Shown here in pieces: positions 17,150 through 26,539 of a stretch of 64,000 nt of DNA. The notes below the pieces were generated by a model. It saw only the letters and a program-made list of their open reading frames with translations, searched no databases and was not told where the DNA came from. The position numbers and the translations under genes were made by a program. Positions within the stretch are counted from its first letter, which is position 1, and each line of letters starts with the position of its first letter. The stretch lies in contig NZ_CANMTQ010000003.1 in assembly GCF_947500835.1 (NCBI RefSeq), positions 328,989 through 392,988 of the forward strand, in the 5' to 3' direction. The DNA is from an uncultured Halomonas sp. (lineage in GTDB: Bacteria > Pseudomonadota > Gammaproteobacteria > Pseudomonadales > Halomonadaceae).

Positions 17150-18213
17150 TGATTACAGATCGTCTCGACCGATACGTCGCCCGCAACGTACTGGCAACCA
17201 TCTTCGTCGTACAGCTGGTGCTGCTGGGACTTGATCTGGTCATTGCCTTCATCAACGATCTAAAGGACGTGGAGGGCGGCTATGGCGCCTTCGATGTGCT
17301 GCTTTATCTTGGTCTACGCCTGCCCTGGCGGTTTTATCAATATGCTCCGGTGGCGGTGTTGATCGGCGCCCTGATAGGGCTGGGAAGCATGGCCTCGAAC
17401 AATGAGCTGACGATAATGCGGGCTTCCGGGCGCTCCTTGCTACGTATTCTCTGGAGTGCGATGCAGCCGATCCTCCTGGTGATCATCACCGTGCTGCTGA
17501 TGGCGGAATTCGTGACCCCGCGCACGGAGCAGTTCGCCCAGGCCTGGCGCCTGGAGCAGTTGAGCGGCAAGGGCGCGGTGGTTACCCAGCGTGGCGGTTG
17601 GCAGCGTGAAGGGAGCACCTTCTATCGATTTGGCGCCATCCGGGCGGACGATACGGTCATCGATCTGACCCGCTATCGTTTCGATGGCAAGCGCCTGGAA
17701 GAAGCCACTCATGCAGAGCGCGCCGTCTGGGAGAACGATCATTGGGAGTTGCTGAATGTCGATATCACGCGCTTTTCCGAGCAGCGCACCGACACCGAGC
17801 ATCATGCCCGCCTTGGCTGGAATACCGATCTGACCCCCGCGCAGCTCAACCGTTTGTTACGGGATGTGGAAAGTCAGGCCCCTAGCGAGCTATGGGCCTA
17901 TGCGAACTACTTGAAGAATCAGGACCTGACGCCTACCCAGCCGCTATTGTACTTCTGGCAGAAGATGCTGATGCCGATCACCATGGCGTCTCTGGTGCTG
18001 GTGGCGGCTTCCTTCGTGTTCGGCCCACTGCGCACCGTGGCAGCGGGAACCCGAGTATTCTACGGAGTCATTGTGGGTCTTTCATTCAAGTATCTGCAGG
18101 ACCTGCTGGCGCCAGCGTCCACGGTGTTCGGTTTTTCACCGGTCTGGGCGGTGCTTGCGCCGACATTGGCCTGTATCGGCGTGGGGCTTTATTTGTTACG
18201 ACGCAGCGGCTAG
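17149..18213 (+). CDS. lptG: LPS export permease LptG
   Basis: LptG pairs with LptF in the LptB2FG complex that drives lipopolysaccharide transport to the outer membrane. The 354-residue protein shows the same plan: N-terminal helices (with LDRYVARNVL at the start), a large periplasmic domain around residues 120-260, and C-terminal helices with VLVAASFVFGPLR. The ATG overlaps the lptF stop by one base. The open frame continues upstream into lptF but that part is only a shadow. lptB and the other lpt genes are not in the window. Confidence 0.94.
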   Translation: MITDRLDRYVARNVLATIFVVQLVLLGLDLVIAFINDLKDVEGGYGAFDVLLYLGLRLPWRFYQYAPVAVLIGALIGLGSMASNNELTIMRASGRSLLRILWSAMQPILLVIITVLLMAEFVTPRTEQFAQAWRLEQLSGKGAVVTQRGGWQREGSTFYRFGAIRADDTVIDLTRYRFDGKRLEEATHAERAVWENDHWELLNVDITRFSEQRTDTEHHARLGWNTDLTPAQLNRLLRDVESQAPSELWAYANYLKNQDLTPTQPLLYFWQKMLMPITMASLVLVAASFVFGPLRTVAAGTRVFYGVIVGLSFKYLQDLLAPASTVFGFSPVWAVLAPTLACIGVGLYLLRRSG

Positions 18214-18248
18214 GAGGCCAGTCACGATTTGCCACTTAAGGAAAAGCA

Positions 18249-18701
18249 ATGCAACGTTTTGCCAACCTGGATGATGTATGGCCGGCGGGGTTGCCTCGCC
18301 GGCTGGGGGCGATGCTCTACGATACCCTGGTATTGCTGGCGGTATGGATGCTGGTGGGATTCGTCGCCGTTGCGCTCAATGACGGTGAAGCCAGTGAAAG
18401 CCCGCTGTTTCACAGTGTGCTGCTGATCGTGACATTCATTTTCTTTGCCTTTTTCTGGATGCGCGGCGGCATGACTCTCGGTATGCAGGCCTGGCGTCTG
18501 CGGGTCCAGAGCCTTGAAGGCAACTCCCTATCGCTGCCGCAATGTCTGGTGCGCTTCATTGCCGCCATGTTCTCCCTGGCGCTGGGAGGCCTGGGCTACT
18601 GGTGGATATTGATCGACAGCGAGCGGCGCAGCTGGCCGGACATTATTTCCAGTTCGCGAGTCGTGGTGCTGCCCAAGCAGGGGAAACGGAAGAAAGCCTG
18701 A
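18249..18701 (+). CDS. RDD family membrane protein
   Basis: This 150-residue protein carries an RDD domain with three predicted membrane helices. The hallmark segments are LPRRLGAMLYDTLVLLAVWM near the N terminus and GMTLGMQAWRLRVQSL in the middle. RDD proteins are inner-membrane proteins of uncertain role, some proposed as Na+/H+ or osmolyte-related transporters. The gene follows lptG in the same direction after 35 bp, a position it keeps in many Pseudomonas-like genomes, so it is probably part of the same operon. Confidence 0.87.
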   Translation: MQRFANLDDVWPAGLPRRLGAMLYDTLVLLAVWMLVGFVAVALNDGEASESPLFHSVLLIVTFIFFAFFWMRGGMTLGMQAWRLRVQSLEGNSLSLPQCLVRFIAAMFSLALGGLGYWWILIDSERRSWPDIISSSRVVVLPKQGKRKKA

Positions 18702-18756
18702 CAGCGCACTTGAGGGCGCGACAAAAAGCGCGACAAAAGAGTGCTTGCAATCCTCT

Positions 18757-18777
18757 ATGCGAATCATTTACATTCAC
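18757..18777. promoter_or_regulatory. Candidate Fur box upstream of bfd
   Basis: ATGCGAATCATTTACATTC at 18757-18775 resembles the gammaproteobacterial Fur-binding consensus (GATAATGATAATCATTATC). It sits about 30 bp before the bfd start codon, where a bound repressor would block transcription when iron is plentiful. bfd is commonly Fur-controlled in other bacteria. Binding here is inferred. Confidence 0.55.
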
Positions 18778-18804
18778 TATCAGGACGATAGTGAGGCTGA
18801 TTCC

Positions 18805-19008
18805 ATGTACGTATGCCTATGCAAGCGGGTTTCTGACACCACCATTGAACAGGTCGTGGCCCAGGGCGCCAGGAGCTGGCGTGAAGTGCGGGAGCAAACA
18901 GGCTGTGCTACCCAGTGTGGCAAATGCGCCTGCGTGGGCAAGTCGATCACGCGAGATGCCGTGGCCAAGGAGCTGTTTGGCGATGCGGACCTGTCTTACG
19001 CTGTCTAA
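18805..19008 (+). CDS. bfd: Bacterioferritin-associated ferredoxin
   Basis: This 67-residue protein is Bfd, a small [2Fe-2S] protein that passes electrons to bacterioferritin so stored iron can be released. The four cluster ligands fit the BFD pattern: Cys4 and Cys6 in MYVCLCKRV, and a Cys-x2-Cys pair in the QCGKC segment near residues 38-41. The start is the ATG at 18805, which gives the conserved MYVCLC N terminus. The frame is open for 20 codons upstream but these cover the promoter and Fur-like site. bfr lies 173 bp downstream. Confidence 0.94.
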   Translation: MYVCLCKRVSDTTIEQVVAQGARSWREVREQTGCATQCGKCACVGKSITRDAVAKELFGDADLSYAV

Positions 19009-19181
19009 CTACGGAATATTCCTCACTTTCATTGGCATTCGATAACTCCTCGCGAATGCGATGAAATCTTCATAACTAGCTGTCATCATTGGACTTTTTT
19101 TCGATTCTGGGCGATACTTCTCCGGTCGTGAGCGCGTGGGCACACATTTCCTGCGCCTATAAAAAAATGAAGGAGATCCCC

Positions 19182-19655
19182 ATGAAAGGCGATGCCAAGG
19201 TTATCGAACATCTCAATATCATATTGGGTAATGAGCTGGTCGCGATCAATCAGTATTTTCTACACGCCAAGATGTACAAGGACTGGGGCCTGAAGGCATT
19301 GGCAAAGTGGGAATACGATGAGTCCATCGAAGAAATGAATCACGCCGATAAGCTGATCGAGCGTATCCTGTTTCTCGAAGGGCTGCCCAACCTCCAGGAT
19401 CTGGGCAAGCTGCATATCGGTGAGCATACCCGGGAAATGCTCGAAAGCGATCTGGCGGCGGAGCACAAGGGCCGCAAGGATCTGATCGAGGCCATCGCCT
19501 ACTGCGAGCAGGTGAAAGACTACGTCAGTCGCGATCTATTCCGCCATATCCTCGCTGACGAGGAAGAGCATATCGACATGCTCGAGACCGAGCTGAGCCT
19601 GATGGATAAGGTGGGTGTGGAGAATTATCTGCAGAAGCAGATGCGCGAAGCCTGA
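19182..19655 (+). CDS. bfr: Bacterioferritin
   Basis: This 157-residue protein is bacterioferritin, a 24-subunit haem-containing iron store. All ferroxidase ligands are present (Glu18, Glu51, His54, Glu94, Glu127, His130), and so is Met52, the residue that binds the inter-subunit haem. So this is the catalytic, haem-binding form. The ATG at 19182 follows AAGGAGA with good spacing. The gene lies just after bfd in the same direction but with its own 173-bp leader, so separate or joint transcription are both possible. A family B repeat begins directly at the stop codon. Confidence 0.96.
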   Translation: MKGDAKVIEHLNIILGNELVAINQYFLHAKMYKDWGLKALAKWEYDESIEEMNHADKLIERILFLEGLPNLQDLGKLHIGEHTREMLESDLAAEHKGRKDLIEAIAYCEQVKDYVSRDLFRHILADEEEHIDMLETELSLMDKVGVENYLQKQMREA

Positions 19656-19790
19656 TGGCCTCAAAACCAGCTGCGCTCGACCATGCGGCGTTAAAAATCA
19701 GCTCAATATACTCATTTACAACACGTAAACTCCGTTATATCGCTGATTTTTGCCTTGCCTGGTCTTCGCTCGCTTGGTTTTGGAAATAGC
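19656..19790 (-). repeat. MITE-like element, family B copy 2
   Basis: Read on the minus strand, this stretch aligns over most of its length with the element at 15823-15969. Both share blocks such as CAAGGCAAAAATC, ACGGAGTTTACG, TGTAAATGAGTA and GATTTTTAACGC, in the same order. The copies differ at many positions, so they are not recent duplicates. One end abuts the bfr stop codon. It may contribute to bfr mRNA ends. Confidence 0.65.
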
Positions 19791-19811
19791 AGAACGTATC
19801 TTGCTTACAAG

Positions 19812-19844
19812 AAGAAGGCGCCCTTTGAAGGCGCCTTCTTTCGT
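19812..19844. terminator. Terminator between bfr and purK
   Basis: A perfect 11-bp stem (AAGAAGGCGCC with its complement) and 7-base loop lies between the convergent bfr and purK genes. The stem ends in A/T-rich pairs on both sides, giving a T-rich 3' flank for each direction, so it may terminate both transcripts. Confidence 0.75.
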
Positions 19845-19876
19845 TAGGGACCGCTCTGAGCTCTTTCAAGGCGCTC

Positions 19877-20971
19877 TTAGCCCAAGTCGTTGACCAGCAG
19901 CTTCTCCACGGCTTCGATGCGCTCAGCGAGCTGTTCGTTACTGGAGGCCAGTACGGTGATATGACCGATCTTGCGCCCGGGCCGCGGCGCCTTGCCGTAA
20001 TCGTGCCAACGAGTGCCAGATATTTTAAGTACCGCATCCCGCTCGGGAAGAGCACCGATCACGTTGAGCATGGCACAAGGCACCAGGCGCTTCGTCGTTC
20101 CCAAGGGTAGACCCGCCACCGCGCGCAGATGATTCTCGAACTGGCTGGTGGCGGCGCCCTCGATGCTCCAGTGCCCTGAATTATGCACCCTCGGGGCGAT
20201 TTCATTGGCAAGCAAGGCATTCTCTACGGCAAAGAATTCAAACGCCATCACGCCAACATAATCGAGTTCCGTCAGCACCCGGCTGATGTAATCCTCCGCC
20301 AAGGCTTGCAACGGGTGGCCCGGGTCCGGGATGGAGCAATGCAGCATGCCCTGGCGATGTTCGTTGCGCGAAAGTGGCCAAGTGCGGGTTTCACCGTCAC
20401 GGCCACGTACCGCAATCGCCGAGACCTCATGATCGAAATCGACGAACCCTTCGAGTACCAGAGGCACCGCACCCAATTCGTCAAAGGCGTCGCTGACATC
20501 CTCCGGTTCCCGCAGCACCTTTTGGCCCTTGCCGTCATAGCCCAAAGTGCGAGTCTTGAGCACCGCGGGCAGCCCAATTTCGGCAACGGCGTCATCGAGA
20601 TCCCCCTGGCTATCGATTCTGGCAACCGGCGGCAGGGGAATGTCCAATGAGCGAAACAGCGACTTTTCAGCCCAGCGATCCTGGGCGGTTGCAAGCGCCT
20701 TGGCCGGGGGGAAGGCCGGACACTGGGCGGCCAGTCGCGCTACCGCATCGGCTTTGATGTTCTCGAATTCAAAGGTCACCACGTCGCTGGCCTGGGCAAG
20801 GGATTCGAGCGCTGCGCTGTCGTTCCAGTCCGCTTGAATATGCCGGCCATGCAGCGCCGCGCAGGCGGAGTCCGTTGGATCGAGAAAGGTAAAACGGGCG
20901 TCGAATCCTGCACCGGCTTCCGCCATCATGCGGCCCAGCTGGCCGCCCCCCACAACGCCTATGCGTAGCAT
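19877..20971 (-). CDS. purK: 5-(carboxyamino)imidazole ribonucleotide synthase
   Basis: PurK is the ATP-grasp enzyme that joins bicarbonate to AIR to give N5-CAIR in purine synthesis. The 364-residue protein has the N-terminal GVVGGGQLGRMM motif, the ATP-grasp segment KTRTLGYDGKGQ near residue 145, and the EIAPRVHNSGHWS segment near residue 265, all diagnostic. It lies 12 bp downstream of purE, whose product rearranges N5-CAIR to CAIR, so the pair forms an operon. Confidence 0.97.
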   Translation of the reverse strand: MLRIGVVGGGQLGRMMAEAGAGFDARFTFLDPTDSACAALHGRHIQADWNDSAALESLAQASDVVTFEFENIKADAVARLAAQCPAFPPAKALATAQDRWAEKSLFRSLDIPLPPVARIDSQGDLDDAVAEIGLPAVLKTRTLGYDGKGQKVLREPEDVSDAFDELGAVPLVLEGFVDFDHEVSAIAVRGRDGETRTWPLSRNEHRQGMLHCSIPDPGHPLQALAEDYISRVLTELDYVGVMAFEFFAVENALLANEIAPRVHNSGHWSIEGAATSQFENHLRAVAGLPLGTTKRLVPCAMLNVIGALPERDAVLKISGTRWHDYGKAPRPGRKIGHITVLASSNEQLAERIEAVEKLLVNDLG

Positions 20972-20983
20972 TCAGGCCTCCGG

Positions 20984-21478
20984 TCAATCGTCTTGGCTGG
21001 GATCGGGATGATCGAGCACTCGCCGGGTCTGCTCGCGGCGATACTGCTCGAGTGCTTCGCGCACCTCGGGATACTTGTTGCCCAGAATGGCGGCGGCAAG
21101 CAGGGCGGCATTGATGGCGCCGGCGCGGCCGATGGCCAGGGTGCCGGTCGGAATGCCCGCGGGCATCTGCACGATGGACAGCAGCGAATCCACGCCGCTG
21201 AGCATGCTTGACTGTACCGGCACGCCCAGTACCGGCAGGCAAGTCTTGGCCGCGGCCATGCCGGGCAGATGAGCGGCCCCGCCGGCGCCGGCGATGATCA
21301 CCTCGAGGCCGCGCCCGGCGGCGCTTTCCGCGTAATCGAACAAAAGATCCGGGGTGCGATGAGCGGAAACCACCTTGATTTCATGCTCGATACCTAACGT
21401 GTCGAGGGTTTCGGCGGTATGGCACATGGTGGCCCAATCCGACTTCGACCCCATGATGACGCCTACCCGTGCGCTCAT
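20984..21478 (-). CDS. purE: N5-carboxyaminoimidazole ribonucleotide mutase
   Basis: PurE class I converts N5-CAIR to CAIR in de novo purine synthesis. The 164-residue protein shows the signature [10 protein letters not shown] at the start, SAHRTP near residue 44 with the catalytic His, and [12 protein letters not shown] with the conserved glycines. It heads the purE-purK operon. The 144-bp region upstream, which faces away from the depolymerase stop, should hold its promoter. I could not identify a clear PurR-like operator. Confidence 0.97.
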   Translation of the reverse strand: MSARVGVIMGSKSDWATMCHTAETLDTLGIEHEIKVVSAHRTPDLLFDYAESAAGRGLEVIIAGAGGAAHLPGMAAAKTCLPVLGVPVQSSMLSGVDSLLSIVQMPAGIPTGTLAIGRAGAINAALLAAAILGNKYPEVREALEQYRREQTRRVLDHPDPSQDD

Positions 21479-21622
21479 GATGCCTCCGTTTGATCGTCTG
21501 CCGCATCCGTTATACCCCCCGGAGTTATCGGCCTGATCGTTACCAGTTGTTGAAAGAAGCGCCGCAGTATATCAGCGGATATCATCCGCGACACCACGAC
21601 GCTTGTTTTCAAGACCCTGTCG

Positions 21623-23143
21623 TCAGGTGCCGGAGCAGACCGCCGGCTGCTGGGAATACCACTGCCCCGGCTCGCCTTCATACAGTGTCACCGGCGACCA
21701 GCTGTTGTAAGCAAAGCCGATATCCTGCTGGTCGGTTTTCGATAGCGCCCGCAGGTTGAAAAGCCCCCCGGCAATGGCGCGACCGGCATTGATATGGGCA
21801 AGCGGTGGGGCATCGACGGTGGCGCAGGAGGCGCTTGGTACATCAGGGTCGAATACCCGCACGCTGCGCTGGGCCGTGGTGGTGTTGCCATCGCTATCCG
21901 AGGCGGAGAAGGTGCAGGCGTAATCACCGAGCCGAGACGTGTCCACCTGGCTGCAGTCCGTGGTCACAGGTACCTCGCCATCTTCCGCGTCCTGGGCGCT
22001 GGCGCCCGGGTCGTTGTAGGGAGCATCGAGCGGGACCAGCAGAGGGTTTGCGCCGTTGAGTGTGATTCTCGGTGCGCCCTGGGGAATTGATGCATTGCGT
22101 GGGTGACGTTCGAAGAAGTCCCAAATGATATCCGGATAGCTGGGGCCTTGGCGGATGGCCCACCGGCCTTGATTGCCGCTCTCGCCACCGATCCAGTAGT
22201 GGCCGCGATCGGTATCCCCAGCGCTCGGTGTTGCGCGCGGACCGTCGAAGAAGACGGTTTCGACCAGCGAGCGGCTGGCATCCGAGCCATCCAGGGTATA
22301 GCGGCTCTGACGACAGCCGTAATTCTGCTCGAAAAACGGCTGGCAGGCCTCTTGTGAAGCAAGCGCCTCATCCGGAGTGTCATGACTTTCATCGCCGAAT
22401 ACTGCCAGTTGGGCATCCCGCAGATTGCGTCCCGCGGGCTGGATCACCGTGCAGTCGTTGTTGTTCTGCAGCACCAGCAACGGGATGGCGTAGTCATCGT
22501 CAAGCTCACCGCGCATGTCGCTCACCACCTGGCTGACCGGATGGAATGTGGCGAAGCCCGGACATTGCCCGGACAGGGATACCGAGGCGGCATCCTCGCC
22601 GTAGGGCAAGCCCGCGGCGGTGGCGGCAGCGGCCCAGTATTCGTTATGGGTAACGGAGGCGACCACAGCCATGGCGCCGCCGGAGGAAAGCCCGGTGATA
22701 TAGCGCCGCTCGGGATCGATGGCAAAGTTGGCTTCGACTTCAAGGGCAATCTGATGCAGATCCTCGGGCTCGCCCATGCCCTCTTGCTGGTGCTGATCCA
22801 ACCAGAAGCCCCAGCAGTTGGTATTGCGCAGCCCGTCGTAGCTGGTAATAAAAGGCGCTACCAGAATGAAGCCATAGCGATCCGCTGCCGCCTTGAGGCC
22901 CCAGTCGTCGAGCACGTCACTCTCGGTCTGTTGACAGCCATGCAGCGCCATGACCATGGGCGCAGGGCGGGTAAGGCCATCGGGTACGTAGACTTGGTAA
23001 TTGCGCTCCCGAGAGCCTGAATAGCCTTGAGCATCCAGGGTGGCGCTTGAGAGGGTGCCGGCCTGAACCGGCGCGCAGAGAAGGAATATAAGGATTGCGA
23101 TCAGATCGCGTCCCCACAGGGCGAGGGAGGAATAAGCAGGCAT
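21623..23143 (-). CDS. Secreted PHB-depolymerase-family esterase with C-terminal Ig-like domain
   Basis: This 506-residue protein has a signal peptide (ending near CAPVQA at residue 28) and an alpha/beta-hydrolase domain of the extracellular polyhydroxybutyrate depolymerase family. The oxyanion region ALHGCQQTESD is near residue 68 and the nucleophile elbow GLSSGGAM near residue 152. A DUF5011-like beta domain (about 365-440, PRITLNGANPLLVPLDAPY onwards) and a short C-terminal tail follow, and these may help bind polymer or cell surface. It could degrade PHB released by other cells or cleave other esters such as feruloyl esters. The gene is monocistronic. Confidence 0.85.
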   Translation of the reverse strand: MPAYSSLALWGRDLIAILIFLLCAPVQAGTLSSATLDAQGYSGSRERNYQVYVPDGLTRPAPMVMALHGCQQTESDVLDDWGLKAAADRYGFILVAPFITSYDGLRNTNCWGFWLDQHQQEGMGEPEDLHQIALEVEANFAIDPERRYITGLSSGGAMAVVASVTHNEYWAAAATAAGLPYGEDAASVSLSGQCPGFATFHPVSQVVSDMRGELDDDYAIPLLVLQNNNDCTVIQPAGRNLRDAQLAVFGDESHDTPDEALASQEACQPFFEQNYGCRQSRYTLDGSDASRSLVETVFFDGPRATPSAGDTDRGHYWIGGESGNQGRWAIRQGPSYPDIIWDFFERHPRNASIPQGAPRITLNGANPLLVPLDAPYNDPGASAQDAEDGEVPVTTDCSQVDTSRLGDYACTFSASDSDGNTTTAQRSVRVFDPDVPSASCATVDAPPLAHINAGRAIAGGLFNLRALSKTDQQDIGFAYNSWSPVTLYEGEPGQWYSQQPAVCSGT

Positions 23144-23235
23144 GAGTCATCCTTGAATGCTGCGTGAATCAGTCTTCAGCATCGTCCCTTTCCTGCAGTC
23201 TGCCAACGTTTCATTGATGACGGCAGTGAAAAATA

Positions 23236-23469
23236 TTATTTGAAAGCGACTTCCAGCTCGAAGCGTGGCAAAGGTTCGCCCTGAACCTCGACGGTCTCGC
23301 CAAACATGCCAAGCGGACGTACCCATAAACCATAATCGCCGTACAGCGCACGATAGACGACCAGAGGTTCTTCGGTTTCACTGTGGTGAGCCAGTCCGAT
23401 GACCTCGTAGCTCTGCCCCTTGTAGTGACGATAGATGCCCGGTACGAGGCGGGGGTGTTCATTATTCAT
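23236..23469 (-). CDS. DUF1653 domain protein
   Basis: This 77-residue protein consists of a single DUF1653 domain: PGIYRHYKGQSYEVIG at the start, ETEEPLVVYRALYGDYGLWVRP in the middle and RFELE at the end. No biochemical function is known for this small family. The ATG at 23469 overlaps the tcdA stop by 8 bp, so translation is coupled to tcdA. The frame stays open upstream within tcdA, but that part is antisense-free shadow sequence. Confidence 0.86.
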   Translation of the reverse strand: MNNEHPRLVPGIYRHYKGQSYEVIGLAHHSETEEPLVVYRALYGDYGLWVRPLGMFGETVEVQGEPLPRFELEVAFK

Positions 23470-24283
23470 CGCAAGACTCCTTGGCAGCCGCCAGCCGTGC
23501 CAGCGTGCGAGACGCGGCGACGAAGCCAAAGCTGCCGGTGACGAAGGTCGCAGCGCCGAAACCGCTGGCGCAGTCGAGACGGGTAACCTCGCCGTTGCCG
23601 GGTTTTTGAAGACAGACTTCGCCGTCGCTCCCGGGATAGACCAGCTGCTCATCAGAATAGACGCATTCCACGCCAAAGCGTCTTTTTGGATTGCGCGAAA
23701 AACCAAAATCCCGCCGCAGCCGGGAACGTACCTTGGCCAGCAGCGGGTCGTGCTCCGTGCGGGTCAGATCAGCTACCTGGATGCGGGTTGGATCGGTCTG
23801 GCCCCCTGCAGCTCCGGTGACCGTCAGCCGGATCTTGCGACGCTTGCACCAGGCGATCAGCGCGGTCTTGGCCACCACGCTATCGATGGCATCAATGAGA
23901 TGATCCGTGTCCTCGGGGAGGCGCTCGGCGAGATTTTTCGGTGTGACGAAGGCCGTATCCGCCGCCACTTCGATAGCCGGATTGATGGCTTGGCAACGCT
24001 CGGCCAGTACCTCGACCTTGGGACGACCGATAGTGTCGTCCAGGGCATGCAGCTGGCGATTGATGTTGGAGACACAGACATCGTCGAGATCGATCAGCGT
24101 CAACTTGCCGATGCCCGCTCGCGCCAGCGCCTCCACCGCCCAGCTGCCGACGCCGCCAACACCCACGACGACCACATGAGATCGACGAAAGCGCTCCGCG
24201 GCACGGGTGCCGTAAAGCCTGCGAATGCCGCCGAAGCGCAAATCGTAATCGTCGGCGATGGGGGCGGGTTCAAAAGGATTCAT
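23462..24283 (-). CDS. tcdA: tRNA threonylcarbamoyladenosine dehydratase
   Basis: TcdA (CsdL) is an E1-like enzyme that cyclises t6A to ct6A at position 37 of ANN-decoding tRNAs using ATP. The 273-residue protein has the nucleotide-binding GVGGVGSWAVEALARAG motif near residue 45, LTLIDLDDVCVSNINRQ near residue 65, and the C-terminal YSDEQ segment. The ATG at 24283 gives the family-like N terminus FGGIRRLYG at about residue 17. Downstream genes include DUF1653, and upstream is truC 19 bp away, all in the same direction, so a tRNA-modification operon is likely. Confidence 0.94.
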   Translation of the reverse strand: MNPFEPAPIADDYDLRFGGIRRLYGTRAAERFRRSHVVVVGVGGVGSWAVEALARAGIGKLTLIDLDDVCVSNINRQLHALDDTIGRPKVEVLAERCQAINPAIEVAADTAFVTPKNLAERLPEDTDHLIDAIDSVVAKTALIAWCKRRKIRLTVTGAAGGQTDPTRIQVADLTRTEHDPLLAKVRSRLRRDFGFSRNPKRRFGVECVYSDEQLVYPGSDGEVCLQKPGNGEVTRLDCASGFGAATFVTGSFGFVAASRTLARLAAAKESCDE

Positions 24284-24302
24284 GAGGACTCGATGGATCT
24301 GG

Positions 24303-25094
24303 CTAAAGCGATGTGGATGATAACGACGATAATGGGGCTTGTTGGGCATCTTGCCAACGAGCGCTATCCTCCGGCAGATGCCCGGACCAGCCAAAGCGAT
24401 CGAACAACTGGTTCATGTCGGTATCCAGCGCGGCACTGAGCGCGAGCGTGGCCTGATGGGTGGGGTGCAGGATGCTCAAGCCAACCGCTGCCAGCAGCAG
24501 GCGTGAACAGTCAAGCCGTTCCCGAAAGAAGCGATTGTGCACGCCCTTGCCATGCTTGGCATCTCCGATGATAGGGTAGCCGCGCCGGGAAAGATGACGT
24601 CGGATCTGATGACGTCGTCCGGTCAACGGGTGAACTTCCATCAGCGAATAGCGCGCCTGGGGATAGCGATCGATGGCAATCGGCAATTCGACGCTGTCCA
24701 GCCGGCGTATCTCGGTGCGGGCGGCCTGTTCCGGCATTTCGCTCTTGGGACGGCGGCCATCCTCTTCCCGCAGCGGCCAGTCGAGGCACTCCTGCACTGG
24801 GCCAATACCCCGCACTACCGCGACATAGCGTTTTTGTACCTGTTGAGCGCTGAACTGGGCCGCCAGTGTGCTGGCCATATCAGACGTCAGCGCAAACAGC
24901 AGGACACCGGAGGTAGGACGATCCAGGCGATGCACCGGATAGACCCGCTGACCCAGCTGATCCCGCAGAATCTGCAAGGCAAAACGTGTTTCGCCCTTGG
25001 CCAGGACTGTGCGGTGCACCAGCAGTCCAGAAGGCTTATGCACCGCGACCAGCTGCTCGTCCTGGTAAAGAATCCTCAAAGGCTCGTCGCTCAT
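24303..25094 (-). CDS. truC: tRNA pseudouridine(65) synthase
   Basis: TruC makes pseudouridine at position 65 of certain tRNAs. The 263-residue protein belongs to the RluA family: catalytic Asp in VHRLDRPTSGVLLFA near residue 57, and LTGRRHQIRRHL near residue 157. The early segment ILYQDEQLVAVHKPSGLLVHR is characteristic of TruC rather than the longer Rlu proteins, and there is no S4 domain. It is followed closely by tcdA, and starts 7 bp after the permease stop. Confidence 0.92.
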   Translation of the reverse strand: MSDEPLRILYQDEQLVAVHKPSGLLVHRTVLAKGETRFALQILRDQLGQRVYPVHRLDRPTSGVLLFALTSDMASTLAAQFSAQQVQKRYVAVVRGIGPVQECLDWPLREEDGRRPKSEMPEQAARTEIRRLDSVELPIAIDRYPQARYSLMEVHPLTGRRHQIRRHLSRRGYPIIGDAKHGKGVHNRFFRERLDCSRLLLAAVGLSILHPTHQATLALSAALDTDMNQLFDRFGWSGHLPEDSARWQDAQQAPLSSLSSTSL

Positions 25095-25101
25095 CGAGCG
25101 T

Positions 25102-26382
25102 TCAACCGAAAAGGCCGTACAGGATGGCGCTCATGGCCACCAGGCCCGCCACGGTCACGAAGACGTTGCTGGCCCGGCCGCGGTAGGGAGCGAGCGCCGG
25201 CACCTTGTGAATGGCATACATGGGCATCAGATAAAGAATCGCGGCGATGACCGGGCCGCTCAAGGTCTCGATCAGGCTCAGGATATTGGGGTTGATGATG
25301 GCCACACCCCAGGTCGTCAGGAACATGAAGGCGATAGTGAAACGATTGATCTTGCCGGTATGAACGCTTCTACCTTGGCTCTGTAACAGGTTGCGCACCA
25401 TACCTTTCAGGCCTTCGCTGGCGCCCATGTAGTGGCCGAAGAAAGACGAGATGATGGCAACAAACGCGACCAGCGGGCCGAAGTAACTGACGAAACCGCT
25501 GTCGTACACGTTAGCCAGATAGGACAGGATCGGCAGGTTTTGCGCCTTGGCCTCGAGCAGTTGTTCCGGGGTGAGCGCCAGTACACAGGAGAACACGAAC
25601 AGCATAACGAAGCTCACCAGCATCAGCGTGGTATTGCGCAGGATGACATCCGCCTTGGCTGAGGCGCCATCGCCATGGTCGCGTTTCAGGGAAACCGCAA
25701 ACTGGGAGATCGCTGGCGAATGGTTGAAGGAAAACACCAGTACCGGGATGGTCAGCCACACGGTGACGAGGAAATCACCGCCCTCGGGCATCGTGCCAAG
25801 ACTCGCCAGATTCCAGCTAGGGATCAGGTACAGGGACATGAAGATCAAAATGGCCACCAGCGGGTAGACCAGCCACTGGGTGACCCGGAGCATGACGCGC
25901 TCCCCGGCAAGCATGACCGCCATCATGGCGGCGATCAGCACCCCGGAGAGCAACCAGCGTGGCGGCGGCGTCATGCCCAGTTGATTGCTGAGAAAGCTCG
26001 CCACGGTATTGGTGATGCCCACCCCGTAGATCAGCACGATAGGGTAGATCGCCAGAAAATAGAGCAGGGTGATGGCGCGGCCGGCGTTCTCGCCAAAGTG
26101 CTCTTTCACCACCTGGGTGATGTCGCTGTTCTTGATCGAAGAGGAACAGACGAAGCGGGACAGCCCGCGGTGGGAAAGATAGGTCATCGGACCGATCAGC
26201 AGTGTCATCAGCACCAGGGGCCAGAAACCGCCGATACCTGCATTGATGGGCAGGAACAGAATGCCAGCGCCCACGGCGGTGCCGAACAGGCTCAGCATCC
26301 AGGTCGTATCCTGGCTCGTCCAGGCGCTGGCCTTGGCAGCGTTGTGATTGCGCGTTGGTTGCGTGATACCGGGTTCTTCCAT
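25102..26382 (-). CDS. HAAAP family amino-acid permease (serine/threonine type)
   Basis: This 426-residue integral membrane protein has about eleven hydrophobic segments and matches the hydroxy and aromatic amino acid permease family (SdaC/TdcC branch). The early [16 protein letters not shown] motif near residue 34 is typical. [13 protein letters not shown] near residue 223 and the [13 protein letters not shown] segment near residue 305 also fit serine permeases. It likely imports serine or threonine with H+ or Na+. It heads a same-strand run with truC 7 bp downstream, though a functional link with tRNA modification is not obvious. Confidence 0.88.
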   Translation of the reverse strand: MEEPGITQPTRNHNAAKASAWTSQDTTWMLSLFGTAVGAGILFLPINAGIGGFWPLVLMTLLIGPMTYLSHRGLSRFVCSSSIKNSDITQVVKEHFGENAGRAITLLYFLAIYPIVLIYGVGITNTVASFLSNQLGMTPPPRWLLSGVLIAAMMAVMLAGERVMLRVTQWLVYPLVAILIFMSLYLIPSWNLASLGTMPEGGDFLVTVWLTIPVLVFSFNHSPAISQFAVSLKRDHGDGASAKADVILRNTTLMLVSFVMLFVFSCVLALTPEQLLEAKAQNLPILSYLANVYDSGFVSYFGPLVAFVAIISSFFGHYMGASEGLKGMVRNLLQSQGRSVHTGKINRFTIAFMFLTTWGVAIINPNILSLIETLSGPVIAAILYLMPMYAIHKVPALAPYRGRASNVFVTVAGLVAMSAILYGLFG

Positions 26383-26539
26383 GAGATGACGTCCATTGCA
26401 CTGCGAGAATAGGTAGCATAGCGCATTCCAGAAATGTGAAACATGGCCCGGGTCAGTTATGACAATTGCGGCTCATTGCGTCTCGCAATCCGCATCCGCA
26501 TTGGGCATGCTGATGATTTACGCCGTGGGAAGTCTCGCA

